45,151 nucleotides of DNA from JBASEY01 sp964404285. Lineage in GTDB: Bacteria; CSSED10-310. Shown one piece after another: positions 25,579 to 35,209 of the stretch. The notes under the pieces are model-generated. The model had not been told where the DNA came from. It ran no database searches and saw only the letters and a list, made by a program, of their open reading frames with translations. Position 1 is the stretch's first letter, and every line of letters starts with the position of its first letter. The position numbers were made by a program, and so were the translations under genes. The stretch spans positions 1-45,151 of the forward strand of contig CAYOJK010000019.1 of assembly GCA_964404285.1 (NCBI GenBank). Reading direction: 5' to 3'.

Positions 25579-27073
25579 ATCCCGTCGCCCTATCATAGGC
25601 TTCACCGTTCTATTGGTTCTGTTTGGCTGTTTGGGAGCATATTATATTTTTTATGGTAGAGTTTTTCTGGATGCGGGTTTTTACCTTAATGCCGCCCGGG
25701 AAATTTGTAATGGCCGTGTGCCTTACCGCGATTTTTTCTTTGTTCAAGGACCGGTTTACCCCTACATATACGGTCCTATCCTAAAACTCGTCGGTTTTAC
25801 AGTGTTGAATGCACGTGTTCTCTCCCTTCTCTTCGGACTTGCCGCAGTGGGCCTGGCCGGAATTACCGCTTTTCGCTCCGGCGGCCGAATCGGAGCACTT
25901 ATAGCGCTAGCAGCTCTGGCGCCGGTTCCATCCCACGCATACTACTTTTCATCGGTTAAATTATACTCTTTATCCGCCTTCTTTTTAATGGCGGCGTTTT
26001 CTATGCTGAGCTCCCGAAAATCTTTAACGTTGCGTCATAGTATCGGGTTGACGCTTGCGCTTCTGGCAGCAGCCACTCGTTTAACCTTAACTCCAGCCGT
26101 GCTTGTTATTGCAGTCTATATTATCTATGAAAGCTTCGTTGTTCGACATCGTTTTCCCTGGATGGCGATTCTGATAGCGTCAAGCGTCGCTCTAGGCCTG
26201 GCGCTACCTTTTTTAATAGCTGATGCCGAAGCTGTAATCTATTACTTGATCGGTATTCATACCAGCGCTGAGGAAGGCGTTTACTTTTTTCCATTCGTAA
26301 AACAACTCAAAGTGTTGATAAAAATTGCTCTGTTATACCCGATCATCACGGTTGGAATTATTTTCATCATTTTTAAATTGTTTGACCGAAATTACAGAAT
26401 AAGTTTAAAACGTTTAGACACGGCGATGATTTTTTCCGTTCTGGCAGTAACAGCCGCACATCTGACAGCCAATTGGTTTTCTGTTGGGTATCAGTCGGTG
26501 ATCATGCCTCTGACAGCAGCGTTTGTAGGAGGTTTATCCGGTCGCTGGATAACAGGAAAACGGTTTCTGAAACCAAGCGTTATAACGGGTATAGGTCTGA
26601 TTGCTGTTAGTTGGCTTTTCACTTGGCAAGAGCCGGTATGGAACCATGCATCCGTGCCTGCTTGGCTCGACAGCGTGGCAAAAGAAATTGAAAGTAGAAT
26701 AGAACCAAATTCATCGGTAGCAGCTTGCAGCTCAGTATTCGCTCTGCAAGCAAACCAACCGATTACCGCTGGATTTGGCGGTGCGCCATTCACGTATGCG
26801 CCTCACTGGAGCGATGATCAGTGCCTTCGTTTTGGGTGTTTGAATAATCGGTTGCTGATCGATCTATTGAACAAAAAGGAAGCAGGTCTGCTTTTGTTTG
26901 AATCCAACAGTTTTTCAGTAGGTTTTCCTGGGTTTTATCCGGTTGAGCAGGAATTACAGAACGAAATTTTCGAGGCTATCGACATATATTATCAGAAAAC
27001 CCTTATTTTGCCTTCTCTGGGAGATGGTTCGCCAAGCCTTGTTTTATATATTCCCCGGAAGGATGAAACGTAA
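25562..27073 (+). CDS. GT-C family membrane glycosyltransferase (GT39/ArnT-like), copy 1
   Basis: I use ATG at 25562 (MNTFDKSRR), which overlaps the end of the Ycf48-like gene; an upstream GTG at 25544 is less likely. The 503-residue product has about ten membrane helices. The first periplasmic loop contains FLDAGFYLNAAREI and VPYRDFFFVQGPVYPYIYG, the pattern of polyprenyl-phosphate-sugar-dependent GT-C enzymes, where an acidic residue near the DAG/DEG motif is catalytic. A soluble segment follows the last helix (from about 375). The next gene is a paralogue starting inside this stop codon (TAATG). The sugar and acceptor are unknown. Confidence 0.85.
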   Translation: MNTFDKSRRPIIGFTVLLVLFGCLGAYYIFYGRVFLDAGFYLNAAREICNGRVPYRDFFFVQGPVYPYIYGPILKLVGFTVLNARVLSLLFGLAAVGLAGITAFRSGGRIGALIALAALAPVPSHAYYFSSVKLYSLSAFFLMAAFSMLSSRKSLTLRHSIGLTLALLAAATRLTLTPAVLVIAVYIIYESFVVRHRFPWMAILIASSVALGLALPFLIADAEAVIYYLIGIHTSAEEGVYFFPFVKQLKVLIKIALLYPIITVGIIFIIFKLFDRNYRISLKRLDTAMIFSVLAVTAAHLTANWFSVGYQSVIMPLTAAFVGGLSGRWITGKRFLKPSVITGIGLIAVSWLFTWQEPVWNHASVPAWLDSVAKEIESRIEPNSSVAACSSVFALQANQPITAGFGGAPFTYAPHWSDDQCLRFGCLNNRLLIDLLNKKEAGLLLFESNSFSVGFPGFYPVEQELQNEIFEAIDIYYQKTLILPSLGDGSPSLVLYIPRKDET

Positions 27074-28677
27074 TGGGCGCTAAAAAAATCTGCTGGCTGT
27101 TGATTGTTTGTAGCGCTCTATACGGCGTGATCTCAATGGTAACTGTCTTTTATGGCCGCCTTCATGTCGATGAAGGCTACTACCATTTAATCGCTGCTCT
27201 GACTGCTCGGGGCAAAATTCCATACCGTGATTATTTTTATGTTCAAACACCGCTATATCCCTTTATCTATGGTATTCTATTCAAATTCGTCGGCGCTTCT
27301 TTCGTCATGGCGCGTGTCTGTTCAACTCTATTTGGATTTTTGTCATTTCTTGTCGCTGTTGCGACCGCACGGAAACTCAACGGGGTTGCTGCAGGGTGTG
27401 TTACAGCATCTTTGATTCTGGTTCAACCGTATACAATCTATTACCTGACAATTGTCAAACTCTACGCGGTGACCGGTCTGATGCTGGTTTTTCTGGTATC
27501 GGTTTTAACTTCCAAGTTATCCGATATATGGCGATATTCACTGGCGGCAATGATTGCGGCGATGGCATTGAGTATCCGAGCCACAGTTGCACCCGCTCTA
27601 CCGTTGGTCATCCTTGTAGCAGCATTCAGAACAAAAGGTGTTCAGCGATTGAAAACTGTCGGGATATCTCTTCTGGCAGGTTTCGGCGTCCTTGTCGCAG
27701 CGCTGTTACCGTTTTGGTCAATCAGCCCTGACACATTTGGTTACAGTATTCTAGGCTATCATTTTGATAAAGAAGGTTTTTCTTTACTTCGTCGGATTTT
27801 CCACCGTGTGGATGTCTTGTTTCGCCTAAGCGCTTTATACCCGGTTATCGGAATGATCATACTGGTATCTGTCTTCATGCGTATAAAAGCGCGATTTCAT
27901 CGTGCCGACTCAGATGTGAAAGGCGTGGAAAAGTGGTCATCAGGAGCTGTCGATGCAGCTTGGGTTATCGGCGGCGTGATCCTGTTTCATTTTTCTTCGC
28001 AGGCGCCTTATGTTCATCGGTATCTGGCTATGACTATACCTGCTCTAGCGACACTTGTGGGACCTGAAACCATTCGGTTGGCGAAGGCGCTGAATCCAAA
28101 ACAAATCAGGAATCCTGGCCTAATTTGGATCATGATATGTGCCATCATGTGTCTGGCAATGGGCAAACCGGAAACGGTTTTTCAGGACCACGGCCCGGCC
28201 GCTCAATTACGGACAATTTCAAGTGAAATAGAGATGCTGACCGGTCAGGACGATGAAATTCTGACCTTTAACAATTCTGTGGCGGTAGAAGCTGATCGCC
28301 ACGTGATGCCAGGCGATGAAATGAATGTGTTGACCTATCATCCCGATTGGACACGTGAAAAATGCGAACGGTTCAAAGTGCTGAATGTTGCCATGCTGAA
28401 AGAAGCTTTGCAGCAGGGAAGATTGCGTGCTGTATTGATTACCAAGTATTCTTTTATTGGGAATTTTCCGACTTTTTACAACCCTGGCGAAATTGGAGCT
28501 CGACCGGAAATTATCTATGCATTGGAAAAATACTATTTCAGGGTGCGGGTGTTTCCCGGATTCGGTTATTTGGGGGAGGATGCCGAGCTGTATTTGCCTT
28601 TAAATAAAAAATCCGGCGGGGAAAACGATGAGTTTGCATCTAGTCCGACAATTTCACTCTATCAGGATAGTGAGTGA
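27073..28677 (+). CDS. GT-C family membrane glycosyltransferase (GT39/ArnT-like), copy 2
   Basis: A 534-residue paralogue of the preceding gene. Its first loop reads HVDEGYYHLIAAL and IPYRDYFYVQTPLYPFIYG, with the canonical DE pair. About ten membrane helices precede a soluble C-terminal part from about 385, which ends EDAELYLPL, matching the end of copy 1. The start shares the A of the upstream stop (TAATG), so the pair is translationally coupled. Tandem retention suggests different sugars or successive steps on one glycan, which is inference. The next gene begins 25 bases downstream. Confidence 0.86.
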   Translation: MGAKKICWLLIVCSALYGVISMVTVFYGRLHVDEGYYHLIAALTARGKIPYRDYFYVQTPLYPFIYGILFKFVGASFVMARVCSTLFGFLSFLVAVATARKLNGVAAGCVTASLILVQPYTIYYLTIVKLYAVTGLMLVFLVSVLTSKLSDIWRYSLAAMIAAMALSIRATVAPALPLVILVAAFRTKGVQRLKTVGISLLAGFGVLVAALLPFWSISPDTFGYSILGYHFDKEGFSLLRRIFHRVDVLFRLSALYPVIGMIILVSVFMRIKARFHRADSDVKGVEKWSSGAVDAAWVIGGVILFHFSSQAPYVHRYLAMTIPALATLVGPETIRLAKALNPKQIRNPGLIWIMICAIMCLAMGKPETVFQDHGPAAQLRTISSEIEMLTGQDDEILTFNNSVAVEADRHVMPGDEMNVLTYHPDWTREKCERFKVLNVAMLKEALQQGRLRAVLITKYSFIGNFPTFYNPGEIGARPEIIYALEKYYFRVRVFPGFGYLGEDAELYLPLNKKSGGENDEFASSPTISLYQDSE

Positions 28678-28702
28678 TAAATATATGGCGCGAGGATAAA
28701 TC

Positions 28703-31165
28703 ATGAAAAAAATAGTTTTGTCACTAGTGATAATTATAGCGATACACTCAGTAAACGCGTCTCCTTTTAACCTGGAATTCATGGAAAGGATGCGTACCAG
28801 AGGCCAGTATTATGACTTGGCGATATCTTCCGAAGAGACCGGTGATCGGTTATATCTGGCGACAAAACTGGGTATTGAAGTCTATTCATTGGAGAATCCT
28901 GGTCATCCGGTTTTAGAAGGGAATTTCGCCACGCCCGGTCTGGCGAATGGAGTCGCGGTAAACCATCCGTTTGTGTATGTCGGAGATGTGTATGGATTGA
29001 GTATTTGGGATATTACGGACTTGGATAACCCTATTATGAGAAGCTCCGTTAAAACGGATCGGGAGTATGGGTACCAAGAGCGGGTATATTATCGGGACGG
29101 CCTGGTTTATATAGCGGCATATACTCAGGGAGTTCAGATCATCGATGTCGCCAATCCTGATTTTCCTGTGCTTGTCGGGCATGCTAAAGCAGATGCTTAT
29201 GCTTGGGATTTGGCTTTAAGCGATCAAGCAATCTACATCATGGACTTTTTTTCGATGGCAATAGTGGATATCCGTCACCCTCGTTTTCCGGTCAAACGAA
29301 AAACGATGAATATGATGTTCGCTCACGGCGCTGCTATCAGGGGCAATCACTTGTTTTTAGGTTATGTTGACGGACTTCGAATCATGGATATTTCCGATCC
29401 GTTTAATCCTGTCGATGTGTCGGATATGGGGCCGACAGGAGATGGCACGGGGTTGACGGTGTCGTTATGGGGCGATTACGCCTATGTTGGGCACGGCAGC
29501 TATATTGAAGCGTATGATATTTCCAATGTTCGCAAACCTAAGCAAGTAGCCTATTTTTATCCCCCAGGTAATCCCAGGAAGCTTTTGGCTCATAAAGGAT
29601 ATCTCTATACGGTTCTGGACGATTCCGGATTTGTCGTCACCAATGTCACTGATCCACGCAATCCATTTCAAGAGGTTCACATCGGTGGTGGCGAATGGGG
29701 TAATCGGTTGGATGCGGTGTATGACGATGAAACACTATACTTGGTCGATTGGAGCAGAGGTCTGGTCATTTATGATGCCAGTCAACCTGACAGCCTGGTT
29801 GAGCTCTGCACGCTGCCGATACCCGGTTCATTGCGTCAGTGTATCATTCGGGATCAAACAGCGTATCTGGTTGGGCAAGGAGAAATTTTTATCGTCGATA
29901 TCTCCGATCGTGAATATCCGGAAATACTGGGTAATTTTCGCACCAGCGGTCGCCCCTATACAATAACGGTGGATACGGAGTTACAAAGAATCTATCTGTG
30001 TGATCTATATGGTTTCTTTATTTTGGATATCTCAAACCCAGCCGATATCAAGCGAATAGGAGCGATCTGGTTGGCAAAAGAGGGAAACCCATACGAAGCC
30101 AGAGTGATCGGCCGATATGCCTTTATTGCAAACGGCTGGAAAGGGATCAAAGTTATCGATATTTCCAATCCTTCCGATCCTGAATTGGCGCTGGTTTGGC
30201 CTGGAGACAACTCGAAAAGCTACGTATCGGTTACTGAAAAAGACGGCCTGTTATACTTTTTGAATCCTTCGCGAGGAATCGATATCATCACTGTTTCAAA
30301 CCCGCTGGCTCCTGAGCTTATTGCTTCCATGCCATTTGAAAAGCTGTCGATCAACAAATTTTACCTGGACGAAAACCTGATTTATCTTGCTGCTGGAACA
30401 GATGGAGTATTTATCTATTCTATAACCAACCCAACAATGCCGATTCTGGTTGGATGTGTCGATACACCCGGTGATGCTTTGGGGCTTGGATTTTCAAATG
30501 ACAGAGTTTTTATCGCCGATTTGTACGATTTATCTGTCTATAAACGGTTGCCGTTTGCGCCGGATAGACAAGCGCCGAATATTTCTATACGAGATCCAAA
30601 GCCATTGAGTTGGCTTGAAAATAAAACATTTGTTATTTCCGGTAGAGCGCAAGATGGGCAATCCGGAGTTCGAATGGTCGAAATCAGCATGGATTCAGGA
30701 CAAACGTGGCAAGAGGCTTTTGGCCAAACAAACTGGAGTTTTATAGCTTCAGGGATGCAAAAAGGGCCGGTATCCATCAGAGCACGCGCTCATGACTGGA
30801 GCGGAAATATCAGCAGCGAGACAGCGGATATATGGTGCTATTTCAATCCTCCCTCCCCTCATATTTTTGTGGCGGGATTTGAGCAAAGTAAAGTAGCGGC
30901 GGGTAAGCCGGCAAAAATCATTATCAACGCTCTTGTTCAGGATCCTTGGGACGAGGTTTATATCAAAAACTTGGATGTGCTCGTGAATGGTCAATCTATT
31001 GAATATGAGCTGTTGGAACGATTGGAATCACCCGGTTATATCTATTTTCGATTGATGTTCGAACATGTTTTTCACCATTTAACTGTTCCGCAGGTCAATC
31101 TGATCGCCGAGGACGCGTTTGGAAATCCTTCAATGATATGGCCTCAAGTGAATGTGCGCTGGTAA
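28703..31165 (+). CDS. Secreted LVIVD-repeat beta-propeller with Ig-like C-terminus
   Basis: An 820-residue exported protein with a cleavable signal peptide (MKKIVLSLVIIIAIHSVNA). Residues about 25-610 are LVIVD-type repeats, each with a strand such as VQIIDVANP, LRIMDISDP or IKVIDISNP followed by a Pro-rich turn; I count more than ten. The remainder contains an Ig-like domain (about 625-715, ISIRDPKPLSWLENKT) and a further beta domain. The ribosome binding site is gagga. It is the last gene of the operon with two GT-C enzymes and a Ycf48-like propeller, so it may be the acceptor or partner of the glycosylation, but nothing proves it. Confidence 0.87.
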   Translation: MKKIVLSLVIIIAIHSVNASPFNLEFMERMRTRGQYYDLAISSEETGDRLYLATKLGIEVYSLENPGHPVLEGNFATPGLANGVAVNHPFVYVGDVYGLSIWDITDLDNPIMRSSVKTDREYGYQERVYYRDGLVYIAAYTQGVQIIDVANPDFPVLVGHAKADAYAWDLALSDQAIYIMDFFSMAIVDIRHPRFPVKRKTMNMMFAHGAAIRGNHLFLGYVDGLRIMDISDPFNPVDVSDMGPTGDGTGLTVSLWGDYAYVGHGSYIEAYDISNVRKPKQVAYFYPPGNPRKLLAHKGYLYTVLDDSGFVVTNVTDPRNPFQEVHIGGGEWGNRLDAVYDDETLYLVDWSRGLVIYDASQPDSLVELCTLPIPGSLRQCIIRDQTAYLVGQGEIFIVDISDREYPEILGNFRTSGRPYTITVDTELQRIYLCDLYGFFILDISNPADIKRIGAIWLAKEGNPYEARVIGRYAFIANGWKGIKVIDISNPSDPELALVWPGDNSKSYVSVTEKDGLLYFLNPSRGIDIITVSNPLAPELIASMPFEKLSINKFYLDENLIYLAAGTDGVFIYSITNPTMPILVGCVDTPGDALGLGFSNDRVFIADLYDLSVYKRLPFAPDRQAPNISIRDPKPLSWLENKTFVISGRAQDGQSGVRMVEISMDSGQTWQEAFGQTNWSFIASGMQKGPVSIRARAHDWSGNISSETADIWCYFNPPSPHIFVAGFEQSKVAAGKPAKIIINALVQDPWDEVYIKNLDVLVNGQSIEYELLERLESPGYIYFRLMFEHVFHHLTVPQVNLIAEDAFGNPSMIWPQVNVRW

Positions 31166-31236
31166 CGTGAGCGGCTTCATCGTCTTACATTGAGTGAAAC
31201 GACGACATAAAAAGCGACAACCGCTAGTGTTTATAG

Positions 31237-32103
31237 CTAAGTGTCCAACAAGGCAAATAATTGTTCCATATATGACAGCCGTGTACGGTCATTGCGTTCA
31301 GTTGTTTTTATACGCATTTTGTTCCAGTCTGATCGGATAACCGTTTCAGCGTGCTGAAGATCATCTCCACGTAAATGACGTCGACAGAAAAGCAGGCGAT
31401 TCCGTTGAAAAAGCCAGGTTGTATAAAAGGGCTTTTTATGACAGGTTCGTCCGACACCATGATCGATCCTCGCTTCCGGACAGCGCGCCAAATCGATGCC
31501 GATGTTGGCAGCTCTAAAACACAAATCAACATCCTCCCAATATGTATGAAAAGCTTCATCGGCGCCGTTCAAAGATTCGAAAGCGCGTGCGGTTATGGCT
31601 AGCGCAGTTCCTGGAATATAGTCTTTACCCGGCTGAAGCAGCGGCGGTAGATCAATTTGATGATAATGACTCAAGGAAGCTGTTCGCGCATCGAAAAAAG
31701 CTCCCAAAGAATCGATGGAATCGGGCCGGGAGAGATACCGGATACATGGTGCGGCCAAACCGGCGGAGTGGGCTTCCAGAGCATCGACGAGGCGCCGATC
31801 GGCATCAGCATGAAAGATCGTGTCATTGGTCAAAAACAGGCATGTGTGGCGCCCATTTAAAAAAACATGCCGGAGAACCGCATTGAACCCGCCGGAAAAC
31901 CCACGGTTGGACTCAAGACGAATATGGTGAATATCGGGATAACGATCAGTGAGCTGCAGATAAACCGATATTTCCGATCCGTTGTCTAAACAGTATATAC
32001 GTTCAGGCGCTATACCATTAGACAACAATGAATCAAGACAGGCACATGTCAGACGGATTTTGTTGTAATGAAGAACAGCGATAGCGGGTAATGATGACGG
32101 CAT
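31237..32103 (-). CDS. GT2-family glycosyltransferase (rhamnosyltransferase-like)
   Basis: A 288-residue cytoplasmic GT-A enzyme. It starts with the nucleotide-sugar fold (IAVLHYNKIRLTCACL), has ESNRGFSGGFNAVL typical of the WbbL/rhamnosyltransferase group, the metal-binding region LFLTNDT in place of DDD/DxD, and the acidic ED motif in YWEDVDLCFR. An AAAGGAG site precedes the ATG. It is convergent with the LVIVD gene and about 160 bases upstream of the uptake operon's last gene on the same strand. The acceptor is unknown; envelope polysaccharide synthesis is the usual role. Confidence 0.9.
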   Translation of the reverse strand: MPSSLPAIAVLHYNKIRLTCACLDSLLSNGIAPERIYCLDNGSEISVYLQLTDRYPDIHHIRLESNRGFSGGFNAVLRHVFLNGRHTCLFLTNDTIFHADADRRLVDALEAHSAGLAAPCIRYLSRPDSIDSLGAFFDARTASLSHYHQIDLPPLLQPGKDYIPGTALAITARAFESLNGADEAFHTYWEDVDLCFRAANIGIDLARCPEARIDHGVGRTCHKKPFYTTWLFQRNRLLFCRRHLRGDDLQHAETVIRSDWNKMRIKTTERNDRTRLSYMEQLFALLDT

Positions 32104-32262
32104 AAAATGACTCCTTTGTCAGTCACAGCTAAATGCTAACAGAAAGCAGTTGCTGAAGGTAGAGGGACGGGCACAGGCAACGGCTTGCGACGGCGTAGGG
32201 ACAGCCGCAACTTATAGAAGGAATGGAATAATTGCGGTATTGAGTCAGTTATCTTTTGTTAT

Positions 32263-33042
32263 TTAGCGTATAGAAACAAAAAACTTTCCATCCTGTCGAA
32301 ACACATCCATTGGTATGCCGTACAGTTCGCTTAGATTGGCTGATGTAAAGACATTCGTTGGTGCGCCGGCTGCCATGATATGGTGATTTTTGAGCATCAG
32401 GACGTTGTCGGCGGCTATCGAAACAATATTGGGATCGTTAGTGGTATAGATGATCGTTTTGCCTTGTTTCGACAACTGGCGCATGATGCGCGTGACTTTG
32501 CTGATGTTTGCCGGATCGAGGTGGGCGGTGGGTTCATCGAGTAAAATGATCTCTGTTTCCTGCGTCAGTGCACGAGCTATCCGTGCCAGTTGGTTCTCGC
32601 CCCCACTGAGGTAGGATACCGGGCGTTGGATCAGGTGTTTAAGGCCGACCATTTTTATGGCCTCGAATGCAATGCGTCGATCTGTGTCTGTAGGAAGTTG
32701 AAACAATGACAGGTGTGGAGCTCGGCCCAGCAGTACATATTCCAGGATGTTCAGCTCAAATGAAACCCGTTCGGTTTGTGGCACGATGCTGACGAGGCGT
32801 TTGATATCCATGTTGTCGGCGTGGACGGGTCGTTCATTGATAAGAACTGTACCGGAATAAGGTTTCAACAGGCCAAGGATCAGGCGAAGCAGCGTAGTTT
32901 TTCCGGAGCCGTTTGGGCCGAGGATTGCGTTGATAGTATGTGGAAAGACCTGCATCGACAGATTATTGAGCACATCCGTTGAATCTGAACTGAATCGAAA
33001 GTAAAGGTTATGTATGTCGATAAGGGGTTTTCCAGTATTCAT
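32263..33042 (-). CDS. ABC transporter ATP-binding protein (FecE/BtuD type)
   Basis: A 259-residue ATPase for uptake of a metal chelate, metal oxyanion or cobalamin-like compound. Walker A is GPNGSGKTT (42-50), the Q-loop is in VPQTERV, the signature is LSGGENQLARIARAL, and Walker B is EIILLDEPTAHLD. The usual switch histidine is replaced: the segment reads YTTNDPN where relatives have TTHD or TSHx. It starts within the permease stop (ATGA overlap) and is the last of five coupled genes. The substitution may slow hydrolysis or be compensated; that needs testing. Confidence 0.93.
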   Translation of the reverse strand: MNTGKPLIDIHNLYFRFSSDSTDVLNNLSMQVFPHTINAILGPNGSGKTTLLRLILGLLKPYSGTVLINERPVHADNMDIKRLVSIVPQTERVSFELNILEYVLLGRAPHLSLFQLPTDTDRRIAFEAIKMVGLKHLIQRPVSYLSGGENQLARIARALTQETEIILLDEPTAHLDPANISKVTRIMRQLSKQGKTIIYTTNDPNIVSIAADNVLMLKNHHIMAAGAPTNVFTSANLSELYGIPMDVFRQDGKFFVSIR

Positions 33043-34064
33043 CGTTGAACTCGTATACGTTTTACCAGCAGCAGCACAAGAAAAATGGTGGCGCCGATAC
33101 TGGATGAGAGTATCCCCAGCGGGATTTCTCCGCTGGATAGGGTTCGAGCGATGGTGTCACAGACCAATACGAACAAGCCTCCAACCAACATCGACCCGGG
33201 AAGCACGCGTTGAGCATCCGAGCCCATAAAGACTCGGACGATGTGAGGTATGATCAGGCCGACCCAGCCGATTTGCCCTGCTTTAGCTGTCATAATAGCG
33301 GTGGATATGACGGCGGCCAACAGTAACACGAGGCGCTCCATATTTGCGAAACGCATCAGTGAGAAGACGGTTTCATCGTGCATGGATAACAGATTGAGTC
33401 TCCAGCGCATGATAAACAGAATCAGCAGGGCTGGTAGAACGATGGGTAATACATGGAGCACATCCACCCAGGTTATCGTCCAGATGCCTCCCAGCAGCCA
33501 AAACGTGATTTCAGGTAATTCTTTCAAAGGATCCGCCATATATTTCAACAGTCCGGTTCCTGAACTGAACAGTGCGGAGACTGCGATACCGGCTAGAACT
33601 AATTTCAGCATCCAGTCATCGATTTTAAAGCGAACAGACAGAAAATAGCTCAATGCCAGCCCGGCAACCGCGAAAAGTGTTGCAAGCGTTTGGGTAGCAG
33701 CCAATGATCCGGAGAAAGCGATGATAGCCAGCGAGGCGCCGAAAGCTGCACCGGATGATACTCCCAGGAACCCTGAGTCCACCAATGGGTTTCGAAACAG
33801 CATCTGAAAAACGGCGCCGGATGCTGCCAAGATGGCTCCTAGTAAAAAGGCGAATACAATACGGGGCAGACGAAAATAAAGTAATATATTTCGGGTGAAG
33901 GCATCTTCCATCAAGTCGGTTGGTGAAGTGAAATACGGGCGGGGATAGCGCCCGATGATGAAACTTAGCAGCAGAAGCACAAAAGCCAAAAGAATCAACA
34001 GTGACCATATCTTTTGGTATTGACCGGTTTTCGGCAATGTATGCGGGTTATCGGATGGTGTCAT
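33039..34064 (-). CDS. FecCD-family ABC transporter permease
   Basis: A 341-residue inner-membrane permease with about ten helices. Family marks include LLYFRLPRIVFAFLLGAILA near the N-terminus, FRNPLVDSGFLGVSSGAAFGA, and the cytoplasmic coupling region GLIIPHIVRVFMG. The C-terminus has SGEIPLGILSSSIGATIFL. It starts 5 bases after the binding-protein stop and ends inside the ATPase start. Such permeases carry iron-siderophores, haem, cobalamin, and in some cases molybdate or tungstate. Confidence 0.95.
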   Translation of the reverse strand: MTPSDNPHTLPKTGQYQKIWSLLILLAFVLLLLSFIIGRYPRPYFTSPTDLMEDAFTRNILLYFRLPRIVFAFLLGAILAASGAVFQMLFRNPLVDSGFLGVSSGAAFGASLAIIAFSGSLAATQTLATLFAVAGLALSYFLSVRFKIDDWMLKLVLAGIAVSALFSSGTGLLKYMADPLKELPEITFWLLGGIWTITWVDVLHVLPIVLPALLILFIMRWRLNLLSMHDETVFSLMRFANMERLVLLLAAVISTAIMTAKAGQIGWVGLIIPHIVRVFMGSDAQRVLPGSMLVGGLFVLVCDTIARTLSSGEIPLGILSSSIGATIFLVLLLVKRIRVQR

Positions 34065-34069
34065 GACAA

Positions 34070-35209
34070 TCAGGGGTTGTCTTTAGTATAAAGTGTAATT
34101 CCGGGCCAGATACCGCTGTCGATTTTGGTTTGATCGAGGTTATAAAGAAATGAGAAAAACTCATTCACTTCTTTTTCCATGCTGATATCTTTGAACAGCT
34201 CGGGGTAAGATTGTAAGGCAATCCAGGTTGTTCCAAGAATCCAACGGGGTTCCGGTGAATCCCAGCCGATCGCATCACTTGGAAATGGAATGAGATTGTT
34301 GTTTTGAACAGCTTTCAATTGTTTCCAGAGTGTATGATTTTTTAGATCGGTCAAGATTTGTTTCGTATCAGCAGATTCTTTAATAATGATAAATATTTTT
34401 TCGGCATCCCATGCGGCGATCTGTTCAAAATTGACGACATTCCATCCTGACGGGTTCGGATGAGCATCCAGCCAAATGGGATTTGCGCCGGCAAGTCTGG
34501 TTTGAATGGTTTGCATCCAGCTTTCAGGAGGAATTCTCATGGCAGATGTGCTGCTTCGGCCATCCAAATGAAGGATAAGAATCCGCGCTTTTTGATCATC
34601 CGGTATAGAGGCTACACGTTGGGTGATTCGATTCAAGCGGGTCTGGTAAAAATCGATGATGTCTTCGGCTCGTTTGGGGTTACCCAAAACGCGGCCGATA
34701 TTGCGCATATCTTCATAAAAGCGCTCTGGAGTTTCAAGGCCGACATGCAAAACAGAAATTCCGGCATGCATTAGTAAGGACGCCATTTTATCGACGGAAT
34801 AGGCTTTTTTGACGATCAGATCAGGTTTAAGCGCAAAAATCTGTTCGATGCCGGGATTCATACCCAATTCAGTTTTGTCATCGACTTTGGGGTCCAGCAG
34901 AGCCAGGAAGTTCTTGAGTTCTTGGGATCGATTTTCATAGCCGACAAGCCGTTCTTGTATTTCGGAAAACATGTACAGCATATGAATTGTCATAAAGGGT
35001 CCTCGGCCGATTACCACGATTCGTTGTGGTGGTGTTTCCAAGACAAAATTTTGCTCAGCCGAATCGGTCAGTGTCAATGGAAACGTCGATGTTGTTTCAG
35101 CGACAATCTCTGCCGATGTGCAGGGCCATGGACAAGTTACCATGATCAGGCCTACCAGACCGGCTAAAGAGAGTTTGAAAAGAGGTGAGAATATCGTCGT
35201 TAATGTCAT
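34070..35209 (-). CDS. Periplasmic binding protein of helical-backbone metal-receptor type
   Basis: The real start is ATG 35209 (MTLTTIFSPLF), overlapping the NTPase stop as ATGA and 9 bases after GGGAG; the 28 upstream codons belong to the other gene's region. The product is 379 residues with a signal peptide of about 32 residues. The fold is visible as RIVVIGRGPFM, IFALKPDLIVKKA and a second lobe around WNVVNFEQIAAWDAEKI. The segment WDSPEPRWILGTTWIA near residue 330 is typical of the family's ligand-closing helix. Ligand unknown; metal chelate or oxyanion is likely. Confidence 0.9.
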   Translation of the reverse strand: MTLTTIFSPLFKLSLAGLVGLIMVTCPWPCTSAEIVAETTSTFPLTLTDSAEQNFVLETPPQRIVVIGRGPFMTIHMLYMFSEIQERLVGYENRSQELKNFLALLDPKVDDKTELGMNPGIEQIFALKPDLIVKKAYSVDKMASLLMHAGISVLHVGLETPERFYEDMRNIGRVLGNPKRAEDIIDFYQTRLNRITQRVASIPDDQKARILILHLDGRSSTSAMRIPPESWMQTIQTRLAGANPIWLDAHPNPSGWNVVNFEQIAAWDAEKIFIIIKESADTKQILTDLKNHTLWKQLKAVQNNNLIPFPSDAIGWDSPEPRWILGTTWIALQSYPELFKDISMEKEVNEFFSFLYNLDQTKIDSGIWPGITLYTKDNP

